Counted from the first letter of the stretch, positions 7,952 through 17,455 are shown. The stretch: 64,000 nt of DNA from JACPPO01 sp965262505 (GCA_965262505.1 CBDHFM010000012.1:47966-111965); one strand, 5' to 3'. Made by a program: numbers and translations. The notes: generated by a model from the sequence alone, not told the origin.

Positions 7952-8902
7952 ATGTTTGATCGACTGGATCTCTTTCGTGAGGACACCCCGACGCCCCGGC
8001 CGGCGCGCGAGGATACGCCGCGCGAAGACCAGGCGCGACCAGGCACACCGCGCCAGGACCGCCCCGCCCACGAGGACCGGTCCCGCGACGAGCCGCGGGC
8101 CGGCCATCGTCGAGAACACGACGCGCGACAGCCGGCGCGCACCATCGCCGCGCGCAAGCGCGCCGCCACCGCCGACGTGGGGATGTATCGCGCCGTGTCG
8201 TACACAGACCTGTCCGACAAGCATTTTGACGGCCACCCGTACGCCACCCGGCGGGCGGTCGATCAGATGGTCCGCCGAGGGCTGGTCACGGAACACGACG
8301 CGAAGGGGCCGCAGGGCAACACCTTTACGGTGCTGACCGCCACGCCCGCCGGGGCGCGGTCGGCACAACGGGCCGCGCTGGACGCCGGCCACGCAGCCGG
8401 GCAACAGACGTGGAGCGGCATCGTCAAACCGGCTGAGCTGGCACACGACACGGCGGTCTATCGCGCCGCCGCCGTGGAACAGGCGCGCATCGAGGCCGAC
8501 GGCGGACGGGTGACCCGCGTCCGCATCGACGCCGAACTCAAGCAGGTCGTCGCGCGCGCCACCGAGACGGCGCGCGCCCAGGGTGGACGGCGCGCGGCGG
8601 ACGAGGCGCGCCGCACGGCCGCACAGGAGCTCGGGCTCCCGATGCACGAGGACCGCGTGATGTACCCCGACGCGCAGCTCGACATCGAAGATAGCGAGGG
8701 GCGGAGCGGACGCGTGAATGTCGAAATCGCGTCCGAGCATTACCACGCGGCGGCGATCGCGGCGAAGGCCGGCGCCGGATTCGCCATGCACGGCAGCAGC
8801 GGCCGGGCCATGCGGAACATCGCCCGCGCGATTGACCAGAGCGGCGGCAGCGGCGGCGGCGGACCCGCACAGCCCGGCCGAGATGGATCGGTGGAGCTGT
8901 AG
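7952..8902 (+). CDS. Winged-helix mobilisation-type protein of unknown function
   Basis: 316 residues. Residues 1-65 are charged and disordered (repeated PRxDRP). Residues ~65-130 form a winged helix (MYRAVSYTDLSDKHFDGHPY, then DQMVRRGLVTEHDAKGPQGN). A C-terminal alpha/beta domain contains YPDAQLDIEDSEGRSGRVNV, EIASEHYHAAAIAAKAGAGF. This layout resembles replication-relaxation-type proteins whose C-terminal half is thought to adopt a nuclease-like fold; that link is inference. It lies in the slot where a relaxase is usually found, between ardC and the virB genes, and no classical relaxase is present elsewhere in the operon. It is a candidate for the missing relaxosome component. Confidence 0.6.
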   Translation: MFDRLDLFREDTPTPRPAREDTPREDQARPGTPRQDRPAHEDRSRDEPRAGHRREHDARQPARTIAARKRAATADVGMYRAVSYTDLSDKHFDGHPYATRRAVDQMVRRGLVTEHDAKGPQGNTFTVLTATPAGARSAQRAALDAGHAAGQQTWSGIVKPAELAHDTAVYRAAAVEQARIEADGGRVTRVRIDAELKQVVARATETARAQGGRRAADEARRTAAQELGLPMHEDRVMYPDAQLDIEDSEGRSGRVNVEIASEHYHAAAIAAKAGAGFAMHGSSGRAMRNIARAIDQSGGSGGGGPAQPGRDGSVEL

Positions 8903-9223
8903 ATGCAACCCATTACCGTTGCCGTCGGGTTGACCGTCACGATCCTGGCGCTCACCGCGTTGCTCGTCGGCCCACACGTCGCGTACCTCGCCCCGTACAC
9001 CCGCGTCCTGGTCACCGCGTCCTGGCCGATCCTCACCGTGTACAGCACGCTCGCCGTGGTGACCCTCATCGTGGCGATCTACGCCACCGCCCGCACGTTG
9101 GGCCTCGCCGACCTTGGGCGCAAAGTGGATCTCGTGGAACGGTCGATCCGGCGCGGCGCGGGCGGCGATCCGGAGCTGGCCGAGCAGATGCAGCACCAGG
9201 ACCGTGGAGAGTTTGACGCATGA
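8903..9223 (+). CDS. Small membrane protein with two transmembrane helices
   Basis: 106 residues, starting directly after the previous stop codon (tagatg). Hydrophobic helices span ~5-30 (VAVGLTVTILALTALLVGPH) and ~37-62 (VLVTASWPILTVYSTLAVVT). They are followed by a charged cytoplasmic tail (LGRKVDLVERSIRRGAGGDP). Not recognised. Its place immediately before virB2 suggests an accessory of the secretion machine or an entry-exclusion protein (inference). Confidence 0.65.
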   Translation: MQPITVAVGLTVTILALTALLVGPHVAYLAPYTRVLVTASWPILTVYSTLAVVTLIVAIYATARTLGLADLGRKVDLVERSIRRGAGGDPELAEQMQHQDRGEFDA

Positions 9224-9247
9224 CGCACGGGCCCGAGCACGTCACGG

Positions 9248-9285
9248 GACGCGGCTCGAGCACCGTGCGTGAGCCCGCGCCCACG
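9248..9285 (+). promoter_or_regulatory. Conserved hairpin in front of virB2 (copy 1 of 3)
   Basis: gacgcggctcgag...gtgagcccgcgcccacg. The stem ggctc-ga-gcac-c-gtgc-gt-gagcc spans 9253-9275. The same block (gacgcggctcgag ... cttgagcccgcgcccacg) is repeated in front of virB5 at 14627-14664, and a shorter form lies at 21915-21945. It stands ~25 bases before the virB2 ribosome site gaaggagg. Confidence 0.6.
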
Positions 9286-9306
9286 CACCACCAGAAGGAG
9301 GACACC

Positions 9307-9603
9307 ATGCACCCGCACCGCTCACACTGGTTCACCGCCCTCGCGGTTCTGTTCGCCGTGGGGCTTGTCGCCGAGGTTCCCGTGTTCGCCCAGGGCGTGA
9401 GCCCGTGGCTAAACGCCGTGGACGTGCTGCAGCAAGCCTTCACCGGCCCCCTCGCGCGGGGCCTGTCGCTGATTGCGATCGTCATCGGCGGGCTGATGTT
9501 CGCCTTTGGTGAAGGCGGCAGCAAGAAGGCGCTCGCCGGGATCATCTTCGGCTTGGGGATGGCGATGGGCGCGGCGAACTTCCTGACGTGGTTGTTTTCA
9601 TGA
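9307..9603 (+). CDS. virB2: VirB2-like T4SS pilin
   Basis: 98 residues: a long signal peptide (cleavage near VPVFAQG at ~31) and two hydrophobic helices in the mature part (FTGPLARGLSLIAIVIGGLM and FGEGGSKKALAGIIFGLGMA), the standard TrbC/VirB2 pilin layout. It polymerises into the conjugative pilus. Ribosome site gaaggagga precedes it. The stop overlaps the virB3 start by four bases (atga). Confidence 0.92.
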   Translation: MHPHRSHWFTALAVLFAVGLVAEVPVFAQGVSPWLNAVDVLQQAFTGPLARGLSLIAIVIGGLMFAFGEGGSKKALAGIIFGLGMAMGAANFLTWLFS

Positions 9604-9929
9604 CCATCGGCCACGGCGCGCGCGCGTGGGTCGCGTACCCGGCGCTGTCGGCCCCCCTCACGATGATGGGGGTCGAACGGCGCTGGTTTCTCTTGTCCGC
9701 GACGATCGGCATGGCGATGTGGAACGCCATCAACAGCATCCTGATCGGCGCGGCGACCTTTTGCCTCCTGTACGGCGTGGGCTGGTGGGCCTGGCGGACG
9801 GACCCGCACATGCTCACCATCCTGCGTGAGTCCGTCCGGTTCAAAACCCGGTACGACCCGGCGAAGTGGGCCGAGTCGCCGTGGTACATCCTCATCACCC
9901 AGGCCCGCCGGCAGAGCCGATCCTCATGA
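9600..9929 (+). CDS. virB3: VirB3-like T4SS inner-membrane protein
   Basis: 109 residues. Short N-terminus, a hydrophobic pair of helices around 25-65 (FLLSATIGMAMWNAINSILI and FCLLYGVGWWAW), then a soluble tail with DPHMLTILRESVRFK, a pattern typical of VirB3/TrbD. The start at 9600 overlaps the virB2 stop; the stop overlaps the virB4 start at 9926. It connects the pilin machinery with the VirB4 ATPase. Confidence 0.88.
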   Translation: MTIGHGARAWVAYPALSAPLTMMGVERRWFLLSATIGMAMWNAINSILIGAATFCLLYGVGWWAWRTDPHMLTILRESVRFKTRYDPAKWAESPWYILITQARRQSRSS

Positions 9930-12358
9930 CCACCACCGATCGAGACGTCGCCGACCACCACGCCGCCGGCGCGCTGGCCGACGAGCTGCCGTATTGGGGC
10001 TGGCTCCCCGACGACCGGACGTGTCTCACCCGGCGCGGCGAGCTGGTGACGCTCGCCCGCCTGTCGCCGACCGTCGTCGACGGGCACACCCCCGAGCAGC
10101 TGGACGCCGTGCTCAATCGCTGGCAACGGATGCTCTCAGGCATCGACTCCCGGACCCGGCTGTACTTCTACCTGCTCCGCCGGCCAGCGACCTTCCCCGA
10201 CGCGGACACCGGCCTCTCGGCCGTCGCCGACCTCGGGCAACGGAAGCGGCGCGCGTTCCTCGCGTCGCGCATCCAACAGATCGACACATACCTCGCATGG
10301 TGCTACGACCCGAAACTCTCGACGGCCGCAGCCGGCCAGCACAACGCGCCGTGGTGGAAGCACTACGTCCACACGTGGATGACGCGGCGGCGGAATCAGA
10401 ACGAGGCGATCTACTTCCGCGAGCAGATCGAGGACGCGACCGCGCGCTTTCGGCAACAGGTCGATGCCAGCCGGACGCTCGTCGCCGATCTGACGCCCCT
10501 CGACATCCTCACGGCACACGAAGGCTCCCGCGTCCTCGCCGAGCTGGTGAACAAGCCCGGCCGCGCGCCGTGGGATGGGGCGACCGGCAGCGGGATGAAC
10601 TGGCGACTGGCGACCAGTGAACTCGAAGCCGAACGCCGGCATCTTCGACTGGACGGCGAGCCCGTGATTCTCTATACGCTTCTGTCCCCGCCGGCCAGAG
10701 CCACGGCGAATCTCCTCAATGACCTGTACCGCCTCGACAGCGTGATGACCGTCACGCTCGAATGGCGCCCGTGGGATCTGGACGCGGCGCGCCGCAAGAT
10801 CCGCGGCGCACAGCGCCACTACTTTTCCAAGCGGTACTCGATGATGTCCCACGTCCAGGAAACCGAAGGCACGGCCAGCGCGATGGTGGACAGCGCGGCC
10901 GACGTGGAATCCGGTCGCTTGGGGGATGCGCTCGTGGAGCTGGAAACCGAGGGCGTGGCCTACGGCGATCTCGCGCTCACCATTGCCCTGCACGGCGACC
11001 TGGAGCAGACCGAACGCCTCGACGGTGACGTGCTCCGCATCTTCGCGGCGCACGACGCGAAGGCCATCCGCGAGGGCTACGGCCAGCTCCCCGCGTGGTT
11101 TTGCCGCCTGCCGGCGCAGCCGCGCAAGCGGCAGGTCCGATCCGTGTTTGTCTCCGCGGGCGCGGCGGCGTGCCTGGCGCCCATCTACGGCCCGCCTGTC
11201 GGCGCGGCGCGCAGCCGGCATCTGGACCGGGCGGCGCTCGCCATCCTCGAAACGCAATGGCAGACGCCGTTTCACTACGACCTGTTTCACGGCGACGTCG
11301 GCCACACGCTGGTCCTCGGGGCAACCGGCACGGGGAAGAGTTTCACGCTCAATTTTTTACTCGTCCAGGCCCTGCAGTACAACCCGCGCGTGCTCATCCT
11401 CGACCTCGGGGGCTCGTACCGCTGGATCACCCGGTTCCTCGGGGGCGGCTACCTGGAGCTGTCCCCCGACGACGCGACCGGGCACGGCGGTTTCCGGTTG
11501 CGCCCGTTCGCGCTCCCGCCCGCCGAGCGGACCTTGCAATTCCTCACCGGCTGGATCATGCGCTTACTCAGGATCGGCGGCTGGACCGTCACGGGCGCCG
11601 ACCCGTCCGAAATCCGCGCCCGCATTGAAGATCTCTACGCCTTTCCGCCGGCGCGCCGGACGATGACCGTCTTTGTCCACTCCTTGCCGGCCGCCATGTG
11701 GCCAGCGATGGGCCGATGGTACGGCACTGGCGCGTGGGGCCGGTACTTCGACAACCCGGCCGACGGGGACGATCTCGACCTGGCCGACTGGCAGGTGATC
11801 GACCTCGCGGGCGCCGCCGAGCATGAGGATTTGTGCGAGGCCGCACTGTTCTATCTCCTGGAACGCCTCCGGCTCACGCTTGAGAACCCTGACGAAACCG
11901 CCCGGGTGAAATTGATGGTGGTCGATGAAGCCTGGCGCTACTTGCGCGACCCGGCCGTCCTCGCGTACCTCGCGGAAGCCGCCAAGACGTGGCGGAAGAA
12001 AAACGCGGCGCTCATCATGGCGACCCAAAGCGCCGTCGACGTGACCGGCACGGTCGGCGCTGAGGCGCTCCTGGAATCCATGCCCACCAAGCTCTTTCTC
12101 GCCAACCCCGAGCTGCCCGAGAAGGCGGCTGACCTCTTTCGATTGAACCCGTCCGAAGTCGAGATCATCCGAGGGCTCGTCAGTAAACAAGAACTCTATG
12201 TACGACGCCCGAACATGGCCGCGACCGTGCGGCTTGAAGTCGATCCCGAATCGTACTGGCTGTACACATCATCGGCGCGCGACAGTGCCCGCCGCGCCGA
12301 GGCCGTCAAACAGCACGGCCTCGAGGGGGCGCTCGCCCACCTCGCCGCCGGCCGCTGA
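9926..12358 (+). CDS. virB4: VirB4/TrbE-type T4SS ATPase
   Basis: 810 residues. Contains the CagE/TrbE/VirB N-terminal domain and a C-terminal ATPase core with Walker A GATGTGKS at ~465-472 and Walker B LMVVDEAW at ~660. ATQSAVDVTGTVGAEALLES and LFRLNPSEVEIIRGL follow. It powers pilus assembly and substrate transfer. The ATG at 9926 overlaps the virB3 stop (atga). Length and motif order are normal for the family. Confidence 0.97.
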   Translation: MTTTDRDVADHHAAGALADELPYWGWLPDDRTCLTRRGELVTLARLSPTVVDGHTPEQLDAVLNRWQRMLSGIDSRTRLYFYLLRRPATFPDADTGLSAVADLGQRKRRAFLASRIQQIDTYLAWCYDPKLSTAAAGQHNAPWWKHYVHTWMTRRRNQNEAIYFREQIEDATARFRQQVDASRTLVADLTPLDILTAHEGSRVLAELVNKPGRAPWDGATGSGMNWRLATSELEAERRHLRLDGEPVILYTLLSPPARATANLLNDLYRLDSVMTVTLEWRPWDLDAARRKIRGAQRHYFSKRYSMMSHVQETEGTASAMVDSAADVESGRLGDALVELETEGVAYGDLALTIALHGDLEQTERLDGDVLRIFAAHDAKAIREGYGQLPAWFCRLPAQPRKRQVRSVFVSAGAAACLAPIYGPPVGAARSRHLDRAALAILETQWQTPFHYDLFHGDVGHTLVLGATGTGKSFTLNFLLVQALQYNPRVLILDLGGSYRWITRFLGGGYLELSPDDATGHGGFRLRPFALPPAERTLQFLTGWIMRLLRIGGWTVTGADPSEIRARIEDLYAFPPARRTMTVFVHSLPAAMWPAMGRWYGTGAWGRYFDNPADGDDLDLADWQVIDLAGAAEHEDLCEAALFYLLERLRLTLENPDETARVKLMVVDEAWRYLRDPAVLAYLAEAAKTWRKKNAALIMATQSAVDVTGTVGAEALLESMPTKLFLANPELPEKAADLFRLNPSEVEIIRGLVSKQELYVRRPNMAATVRLEVDPESYWLYTSSARDSARRAEAVKQHGLEGALAHLAAGR

Positions 12359-12376
12359 GAACAGGAGAGAGAACCT

Positions 12377-13219
12377 ATGACCATCCGCCGAATCGTCGCC
12401 CGTGTCTCGATGATCTGCCTCATCCCGGCGCTCGCCCTGGCGCAAGACACGCCCGCCGGCGCGTCCGTCCTGCAGGTACACGACGCGCCAGATCAGATCA
12501 TCCACGTCAATACCCGCATCCGTCACACGACCGTGATCCAACTGCCGCCACGCGAGAACATTCTCGATTTCATTGTGGGCGACTCTGAATACTGGCACCT
12601 GTCCGGCGCCGCGAATCTCGCTTTCCTGAAACCGATCGGCGAAGGCGTCAACACCAACGTCGCGCTTGTCTGCGAGAGCGGCCGGATCTATTCGTTCCTT
12701 GTGGTCGAACGAGACGCCCCGCCGCATTTAATTGTCCGCGTCGGAGCCGACCCCACCACCACGACGCCGGCCGGCGCGCCGATCCCCGCGTTCGTCGCGC
12801 GGTCGCGCGTGGCCGAGTACCAGCTCATGGCCGAGGAAAGCCGCGCGGCCGTCCACGCGGCGCAGATCGACGCCGAGACGCAGATCGCCGCGATGCGCCA
12901 GAACGCGACCGCGCAGATCAACGAGTTTCGTTCGAGCTATCCCACGCGCTTGGAGTTTCCCTATCGACTAGACGACAAGGCCGCGCGCTGGCCGTTCCTC
13001 GTACAAGGCATGTGGCATGACGGCCAATTTACGTACGTCCGCTCGACGGCCCAGGAGACGCCCGCGCTCTACGAGAACCGCGACGGCGATCCGTCGCTCA
13101 TCCCCTACGACCTCCAGCAAGACGGCCTGTTTATCGTGCGCCGGCTTATCGGGTCCGGCTGGCTGCAAATCGGCCGCGACCGCGCCGGATGGAAGATCGA
13201 CCTAGACGACTTGGAATGA
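12377..13219 (+). CDS. virB9: VirB9/TrbG-type T4SS outer-membrane core protein
   Basis: 280 residues. Signal peptide (cleavage after ALALAQ, ~22). The N-terminal VirB9/CagX domain includes IIHVNTRIRHTTVIQLPPRE and VIQL/ILDFIVGDSEYW. A central Ala/Gln-rich helical linker runs at ~150-185. The C-terminal beta domain includes LEFPYRLDDKAARWPFLVQG and GLFIVRRLIGSGWLQIGRDR. It forms the outer-membrane core ring with VirB10. It follows virB4 by 18 bases with an aggagaga ribosome site. Confidence 0.92.
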   Translation: MTIRRIVARVSMICLIPALALAQDTPAGASVLQVHDAPDQIIHVNTRIRHTTVIQLPPRENILDFIVGDSEYWHLSGAANLAFLKPIGEGVNTNVALVCESGRIYSFLVVERDAPPHLIVRVGADPTTTTPAGAPIPAFVARSRVAEYQLMAEESRAAVHAAQIDAETQIAAMRQNATAQINEFRSSYPTRLEFPYRLDDKAARWPFLVQGMWHDGQFTYVRSTAQETPALYENRDGDPSLIPYDLQQDGLFIVRRLIGSGWLQIGRDRAGWKIDLDDLE

Positions 13220-13223
13220 CCCT

Positions 13224-14558
13224 ATGCCCAACTGGACCCGACTGAGCGCCCCGGCTGCGGGCGCATTTTCAGCATCGTGGATCACCCGGATCGGGGCACT
13301 TCTCTTGGCCGTGGTTCTCGGCGGCGCGTTCCTGATGCAATCGTGTTTTTCGTCGGTCCCCACCGACCCCGAATCACTCATTGAGCCCGAGGGGATCGCC
13401 GGCGATCGCGCCGAGCTGGAACTCGGCCAGCGGGTACAGGACATCGAGCAACGCGCGGCGCTGGACGCCGCCGCCGCCGCGCGAACCCTTGCCGTCGAGG
13501 GCACGCAACTGACCGGCGGGCACGTGACGCCCGCCTTTGACCCGACGACCGGCGAGACGTTGCCCGATGGCACCGCGCCCGGCATCGTCCCGCGAACCGA
13601 GGACGAGGCGCAGCTCCGCGAACTCCTACGCCTTGAAGCTATCGAACGGCGTACCCGGTCGCTTCGCTCCCAGCCCGTGGTCATCACCTACCGACTCCCC
13701 GGCGGGCTCCCACCGGCAGCGGCGGCGACCGCCGCGGCCGAGCCCGCCCAGGCCGGCGGGCCGACCGCTACCCCCGCGAGCAGCGCCGACGTGGCGCAGC
13801 CCGTGAGCTTGGCTGAAACCGTCGCCGCCCTGGCCGCGCTCGATGTAGAGCAGACCGCCGGCTTGGACCCGACTTCAATGCTCCCGATCGGCCTACAACA
13901 GATCCCCCCGCCGGACCCGTCCGGCTTGGGCGCACTCCCCGGCGCGGCCGTCGCGCAGGGCGACCCGTCGAACCCCGCCATCGTGCAGACTCCCAACGAC
14001 CCGCCCGGATGGGATCGACTCTACGAGGGCTCGTTTATCGAGGGCGTACTCGTGACCCAGCTCAACGGCGACTTTCCCAGCCCGGTCCTTGCGGCTGTGT
14101 CCGTCCCGTTCTACTCGGCCGACCGCCAGCGGATTGTGATCCCGCGCGGCGCGCGGGTGGTCGGATCCGCGTCGGCCACCGTCGGCCAGGATCAAGAACG
14201 GCTCGCCGTCGGGTTTCACCGGCTCATCTTCCCCGATGGTCGATGGGTGTCGCTTGAGTTTCGCGGGCTGAATCAGGTCGGCGAGGGCGCACTCAAAGAC
14301 CGCGTGAACCGCCATTACTTGTCGATGTTCGCGGCCGTCGGCGCGGTCGGCATCATCAGCGGCTTGACGTTGCGCGGATCGGACCCGTACGCGGGCGGGC
14401 GTCAGGGGTTCCAGGCGGGCGCAGGGCAAGGGCTCGCCCAGGGCGCGACGAGCATCCTCGACCGTTTCCTCAACCGATTGCCGACCATCACGATCCGCGC
14501 CGGCCACCGGCTACGGATCTGGCTGACGTCTGATGTGCTTGTGCCCCGTTCGATCTGA
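13224..14558 (+). CDS. virB10: VirB10/TrbI-type T4SS core channel protein
   Basis: 444 residues. One N-terminal transmembrane helix (~28-45, IGALLLAVVLGGAFLMQS), a Pro/Ala-rich periplasmic linker (~60-240), then the conserved TrbI/VirB10 beta-barrel domain: YEGSFIEGVLVTQLNGDFPS, RIVIPRGARVVGSASATVGQ, LAVGFHRLIFPDGRWVSLEF, and the C-terminal ITIRAGHRLRIWLTSDVLVP. It spans both membranes and gates the channel. It follows virB9 after only four bases. Confidence 0.96.
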   Translation: MPNWTRLSAPAAGAFSASWITRIGALLLAVVLGGAFLMQSCFSSVPTDPESLIEPEGIAGDRAELELGQRVQDIEQRAALDAAAAARTLAVEGTQLTGGHVTPAFDPTTGETLPDGTAPGIVPRTEDEAQLRELLRLEAIERRTRSLRSQPVVITYRLPGGLPPAAAATAAAEPAQAGGPTATPASSADVAQPVSLAETVAALAALDVEQTAGLDPTSMLPIGLQQIPPPDPSGLGALPGAAVAQGDPSNPAIVQTPNDPPGWDRLYEGSFIEGVLVTQLNGDFPSPVLAAVSVPFYSADRQRIVIPRGARVVGSASATVGQDQERLAVGFHRLIFPDGRWVSLEFRGLNQVGEGALKDRVNRHYLSMFAAVGAVGIISGLTLRGSDPYAGGRQGFQAGAGQGLAQGATSILDRFLNRLPTITIRAGHRLRIWLTSDVLVPRSI

Positions 14559-14626
14559 CAGGACCGGGACGGCGGAACCCGCCGGCCCATCACTGCCCCG
14601 GACCGCGAAGGCTATCCGGGCTTTTT

Positions 14627-14664
14627 GACGCGGCTCGAGAATGTGTCTTGAGCCCGCGCCCACG
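14627..14664 (+). promoter_or_regulatory. Conserved hairpin in front of virB5 (copy 2 of 3)
   Basis: gacgcggctcgag-aatgtgt-cttgagcccgcgcccacg, stem ggctcgag/cttgagcc (14632-14639 with 14647-14654). It lies in the only sizeable gap (124 bases) inside the virB operon, directly before the ribosome site gaaggag (14669-14675). Confidence 0.6.
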
Positions 14665-14682
14665 GAGAGAAGGAGTCTACCG

Positions 14683-15576
14683 ATGAAACGCACGATCCTT
14701 TGGACCCTCGTACTATTCGCGCCCCTCCTGTGGACGACCACCGCACACGCGCTGTTCGGCGTCCCCGACTTCGCGGCGCTCGCGCAGCGCGTGACGATCA
14801 TCGCGAATCAGGGCGTCCAAATAGCGCACAGCGTGACGCAAATCTCGAAAATCACCGAGCAGATGACCGAGATCAAGAACCAGTACGCACACCTGAAAAA
14901 CGAAGCGCTCGGGCACGTCGGCGCGCTCACCGATCCCTTTGTGACGCTGGCCGCAGTGCCCGGTACGTATGTCTCTGACGGGCTTGCGTGGCGCACCGCC
15001 TACACCGGCACCACCACCGCCGGCCTGATCGATGCGTTCGAGCTGTTCAGCGCCAGCGGTACGCCGATGACCGATTACTGGCAGACTCGGCTGGACGCTG
15101 CGCCCGACACGACCGAGGCGGACGTACTCGCCGAATACCACGCGTTCCCCGTGTCGCTCGCCGACCGTGCGGCAGCGAACTACCGCCGGCACCGCGACCA
15201 CGGCGAACAGCGCACCGCGCAGAGTCAGATCGTCAACACCGCCGCGTCGTCCGCGACCGCGACTGTTCAATCAGCGCGGCTGTCGTACGCCGCGTTGCGC
15301 GGGCAAACCAACCAATCAGGCACGGCGCTCCAACAGGCCCAGGTCACAGGCACCATTACCGCCGGCGAAGTGTCCGCCGCCGTTCTACAACTTCACGCGC
15401 ACGAGGCGGCACGCCGCGCCGCCGAAGAACTTGAAGCCGAGGAACGACGCCGCGAACGCGAGGCGACACGCCTTGACGCCCTACGCGCGGGCCACGCCGA
15501 TCACAACCTGCGCCGGGGCGGTATCGAGCAGAGCCGCAACGGCGGCGACTCTCTCTTGTTTAGCCTTGTGCAATAG
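14683..15576 (+). CDS. virB5: VirB5/TrbJ-like T4SS protein
   Basis: 297 residues. Signal peptide to ~23 (cleavage after TTAHA), then LFGVPDFAALAQRVTIIANQ and long helices rich in Gln/Thr (SVTQISKITEQMTEIKNQYA), as in TrbJ/VirB5 minor pilins. The C-terminal third is an Arg/Glu-rich coiled coil (AAEELEAEERRREREATRL). The start at 14683 has gaaggag upstream; the in-frame ATG at 14641 falls inside the hairpin motif and was not used. The gene is displaced behind virB10, an order different from Agrobacterium. Confidence 0.85.
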   Translation: MKRTILWTLVLFAPLLWTTTAHALFGVPDFAALAQRVTIIANQGVQIAHSVTQISKITEQMTEIKNQYAHLKNEALGHVGALTDPFVTLAAVPGTYVSDGLAWRTAYTGTTTAGLIDAFELFSASGTPMTDYWQTRLDAAPDTTEADVLAEYHAFPVSLADRAAANYRRHRDHGEQRTAQSQIVNTAASSATATVQSARLSYAALRGQTNQSGTALQQAQVTGTITAGEVSAAVLQLHAHEAARRAAEELEAEERRREREATRLDALRAGHADHNLRRGGIEQSRNGGDSLLFSLVQ

Positions 15577-15587
15577 CCGGGTGTTCC

Positions 15588-16793
15588 ATGCCCGCCGCAC
15601 CGCAACGAACGACTCCGCAGCGACCCTCTCACCGCGCGCCGCGCGCCGAGAGGGCCGCTGCTACTGGCGTGGTGGTACACGCCCTGCACGGGCGGCCGCC
15701 GGCCTCACGGGCGCACGCCTGGCGTGCCGCGAGGCGCGCGGCGTACGTCGCGCTCGTCGCGCTCATCGTGTGCGCGACGCCCGTCCTGGCGCAGCCGCCC
15801 CCACGACAGCAGATCGATCCCCTCGTCCCCACCAACATTCCCGTTGCAGATCAACACGACTTCAAAGGCTTTCTCGATCAGGTTATGGAGGAGATTCAGC
15901 GGACGAACGGGCCGGTCGTTCTCGCGGCCGGCAACACGCTGTGGCGAGGACTCGCGGCGATCGTCGTCGTCTGGACCGGCGTGAAAATCGCCATGTCCGG
16001 TACGTTCTCGATGTGGGCCATCATCGAGCTCATTATCGGGCTCTGGATCCCGTGGGTCATGCTCTTGTTTTACGCGACGAACATCCCCGGTATGACCTTC
16101 ACGTTCCCCGGCATGATCGCCGGCGGCGGTAACTGGCTCCACTCGTTTTTTCTGTCCGACATCGTGCCCGCCGTGCAGATCGAACTCGGGAATCTCGTCA
16201 CCACGCAGACCACCGCCCTGTCCGATGCGTGGGCCGGGACATCCTGGTTTGACCTGACGACCGCCTTTGGCGACGCGATGAGTACGCTCCTCATCGGCAC
16301 CACCATGAGCGGGTTTATTTTTCTGTGTCTGGTGATCATCTACGCCGTCACGTACGCCCAGGTGATCTGGGCGCAGATGGCGATCATGATCCTGGTCTTC
16401 GTCGGCCCGATGATGATCCCCTGGCTCGTCTTTGAGCCGATGGCGTTTCTGTTTTGGGGCTGGTTCCGGTCGATGATCACGTTCGCGCTCTACGGCGCGA
16501 TCGCGGGCGCGGTCATGCGCGTGTTTATGAGCGTGTCCCTCGGATTTTTGACCACGTTTCTCGATCAAGCCAACGTCGAGAATCCGTTGCAGATGGTGAG
16601 CTGGTTGCTCATTCTGTTGCCGTTGATGGTGGCCGGCGTGATGGCCTCACTGAAAGTCGGCGAGCTGGCCGGGATGCTCGTGAGCGGCGGCGGCGGCGGC
16701 GGCGCGGGGATGACAGGCGCGCTCATGATGGCCGCGACCGGCGGCAAGGCGGCGCTCGCCGGCAAGGCCGTCGGCGCGGCAGGAGCGAAATAA
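15588..16793 (+). CDS. virB6: VirB6/TrbL-type polytopic T4SS membrane protein
   Basis: 401 residues. A basic, poorly conserved N-terminus (1-45) precedes a signal-like helix ending at VLAQPPPRQQ (~68). At least five hydrophobic segments follow (for example IELIIGLWIPWVMLLFYATN, GFIFLCLVIIYAVTYAQVIW, MAIMILVFVGPMMIPWLVFE), and then a Gly-rich C-terminus (SGGGGGGAGMTG). It is the inner-membrane channel of the T4SS. The stop overlaps the virB8 start (taatg). The true start could be downstream of 15588; no strong ribosome site distinguishes the candidates. Confidence 0.88.
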   Translation: MPAAPQRTTPQRPSHRAPRAERAAATGVVVHALHGRPPASRAHAWRAARRAAYVALVALIVCATPVLAQPPPRQQIDPLVPTNIPVADQHDFKGFLDQVMEEIQRTNGPVVLAAGNTLWRGLAAIVVVWTGVKIAMSGTFSMWAIIELIIGLWIPWVMLLFYATNIPGMTFTFPGMIAGGGNWLHSFFLSDIVPAVQIELGNLVTTQTTALSDAWAGTSWFDLTTAFGDAMSTLLIGTTMSGFIFLCLVIIYAVTYAQVIWAQMAIMILVFVGPMMIPWLVFEPMAFLFWGWFRSMITFALYGAIAGAVMRVFMSVSLGFLTTFLDQANVENPLQMVSWLLILLPLMVAGVMASLKVGELAGMLVSGGGGGGAGMTGALMMAATGGKAALAGKAVGAAGAK

Positions 16794-17455
16794 TGCCACA
16801 GACCGAGCAGGACAGCGGGAAGACGTACGCCGATATTTGGGGCGAAGCCGTGCACAGCAACCGGCACTTGCGGGTCCTCTCGATGGCGCTCGCCGGGCTG
16901 GTGCTGTTGCTCGTGGTGATCATCGTTCGGCTGTCGTCGGTCGAGCTGCCCAAGCCGATTGTCGTGCGCGTTGATGACGTGGGCCGCGCCGAGGCGCTCG
17001 CGTATGACACGGTTGAAGCCCAGGCCGATCCACTGGACCCGACGACCAAGTATTTCCTTAACAGATTCATTGACGACTATTACAGCCGGCGCGGGGCCAC
17101 GGTCGAGCAGGCATGGCCGCGCGCGCTCCGCTTTCTGACGACCACGCTCGCCAATGAAGCGTTCCGACGTGAGGGCGAGAACGTCGCCATGCTTGCGGCC
17201 GGCGCCGCCCGCGACGAGCTGCAAGTGGAGCGGGTGACGCTGCGGATTCAGGCGAGCCCGGAACCCCCGCACGCGGCGGCGGCGGACTTCGATCTTGTGC
17301 GGCTTGTCGGCGGCGCGGAAGTGGGCCGCGACCGCTGGACGCTCTCACTTCAATTCACGTTTATTGAGACGGTCGAGCCCGAGCTGATGATCGTCAATCC
17401 AATGGGCATCCTCATCACCTATCTACGCGGCGATCGCGCGCTGGTGACAGGATGA
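16793..17455 (+). CDS. virB8: VirB8/TrbF-type T4SS assembly factor
   Basis: 220 residues. One transmembrane helix at ~33-52 (ALAGLVLLLVVIIVRLSS) and a periplasmic NTF2-like domain: PKPIVVRVDDVGRAEALAYD, TTKYFLNRFIDDYYSRRGAT, LSLQFTFIETVEPELMIVNP, and MGILITYLRGD at the end. It nucleates assembly of the VirB complex. It overlaps the upstream and downstream genes by 1 and 4 bases. Confidence 0.93.
   Translation: MPQTEQDSGKTYADIWGEAVHSNRHLRVLSMALAGLVLLLVVIIVRLSSVELPKPIVVRVDDVGRAEALAYDTVEAQADPLDPTTKYFLNRFIDDYYSRRGATVEQAWPRALRFLTTTLANEAFRREGENVAMLAAGAARDELQVERVTLRIQASPEPPHAAAADFDLVRLVGGAEVGRDRWTLSLQFTFIETVEPELMIVNPMGILITYLRGDRALVTG

Noticed and set aside
7925..9196. 423-codon open frame on the minus strand
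   Set aside because: Antisense to the genes at 7952-8902 and 8903-9223, which have coupled starts and hydrophobic or winged-helix features.
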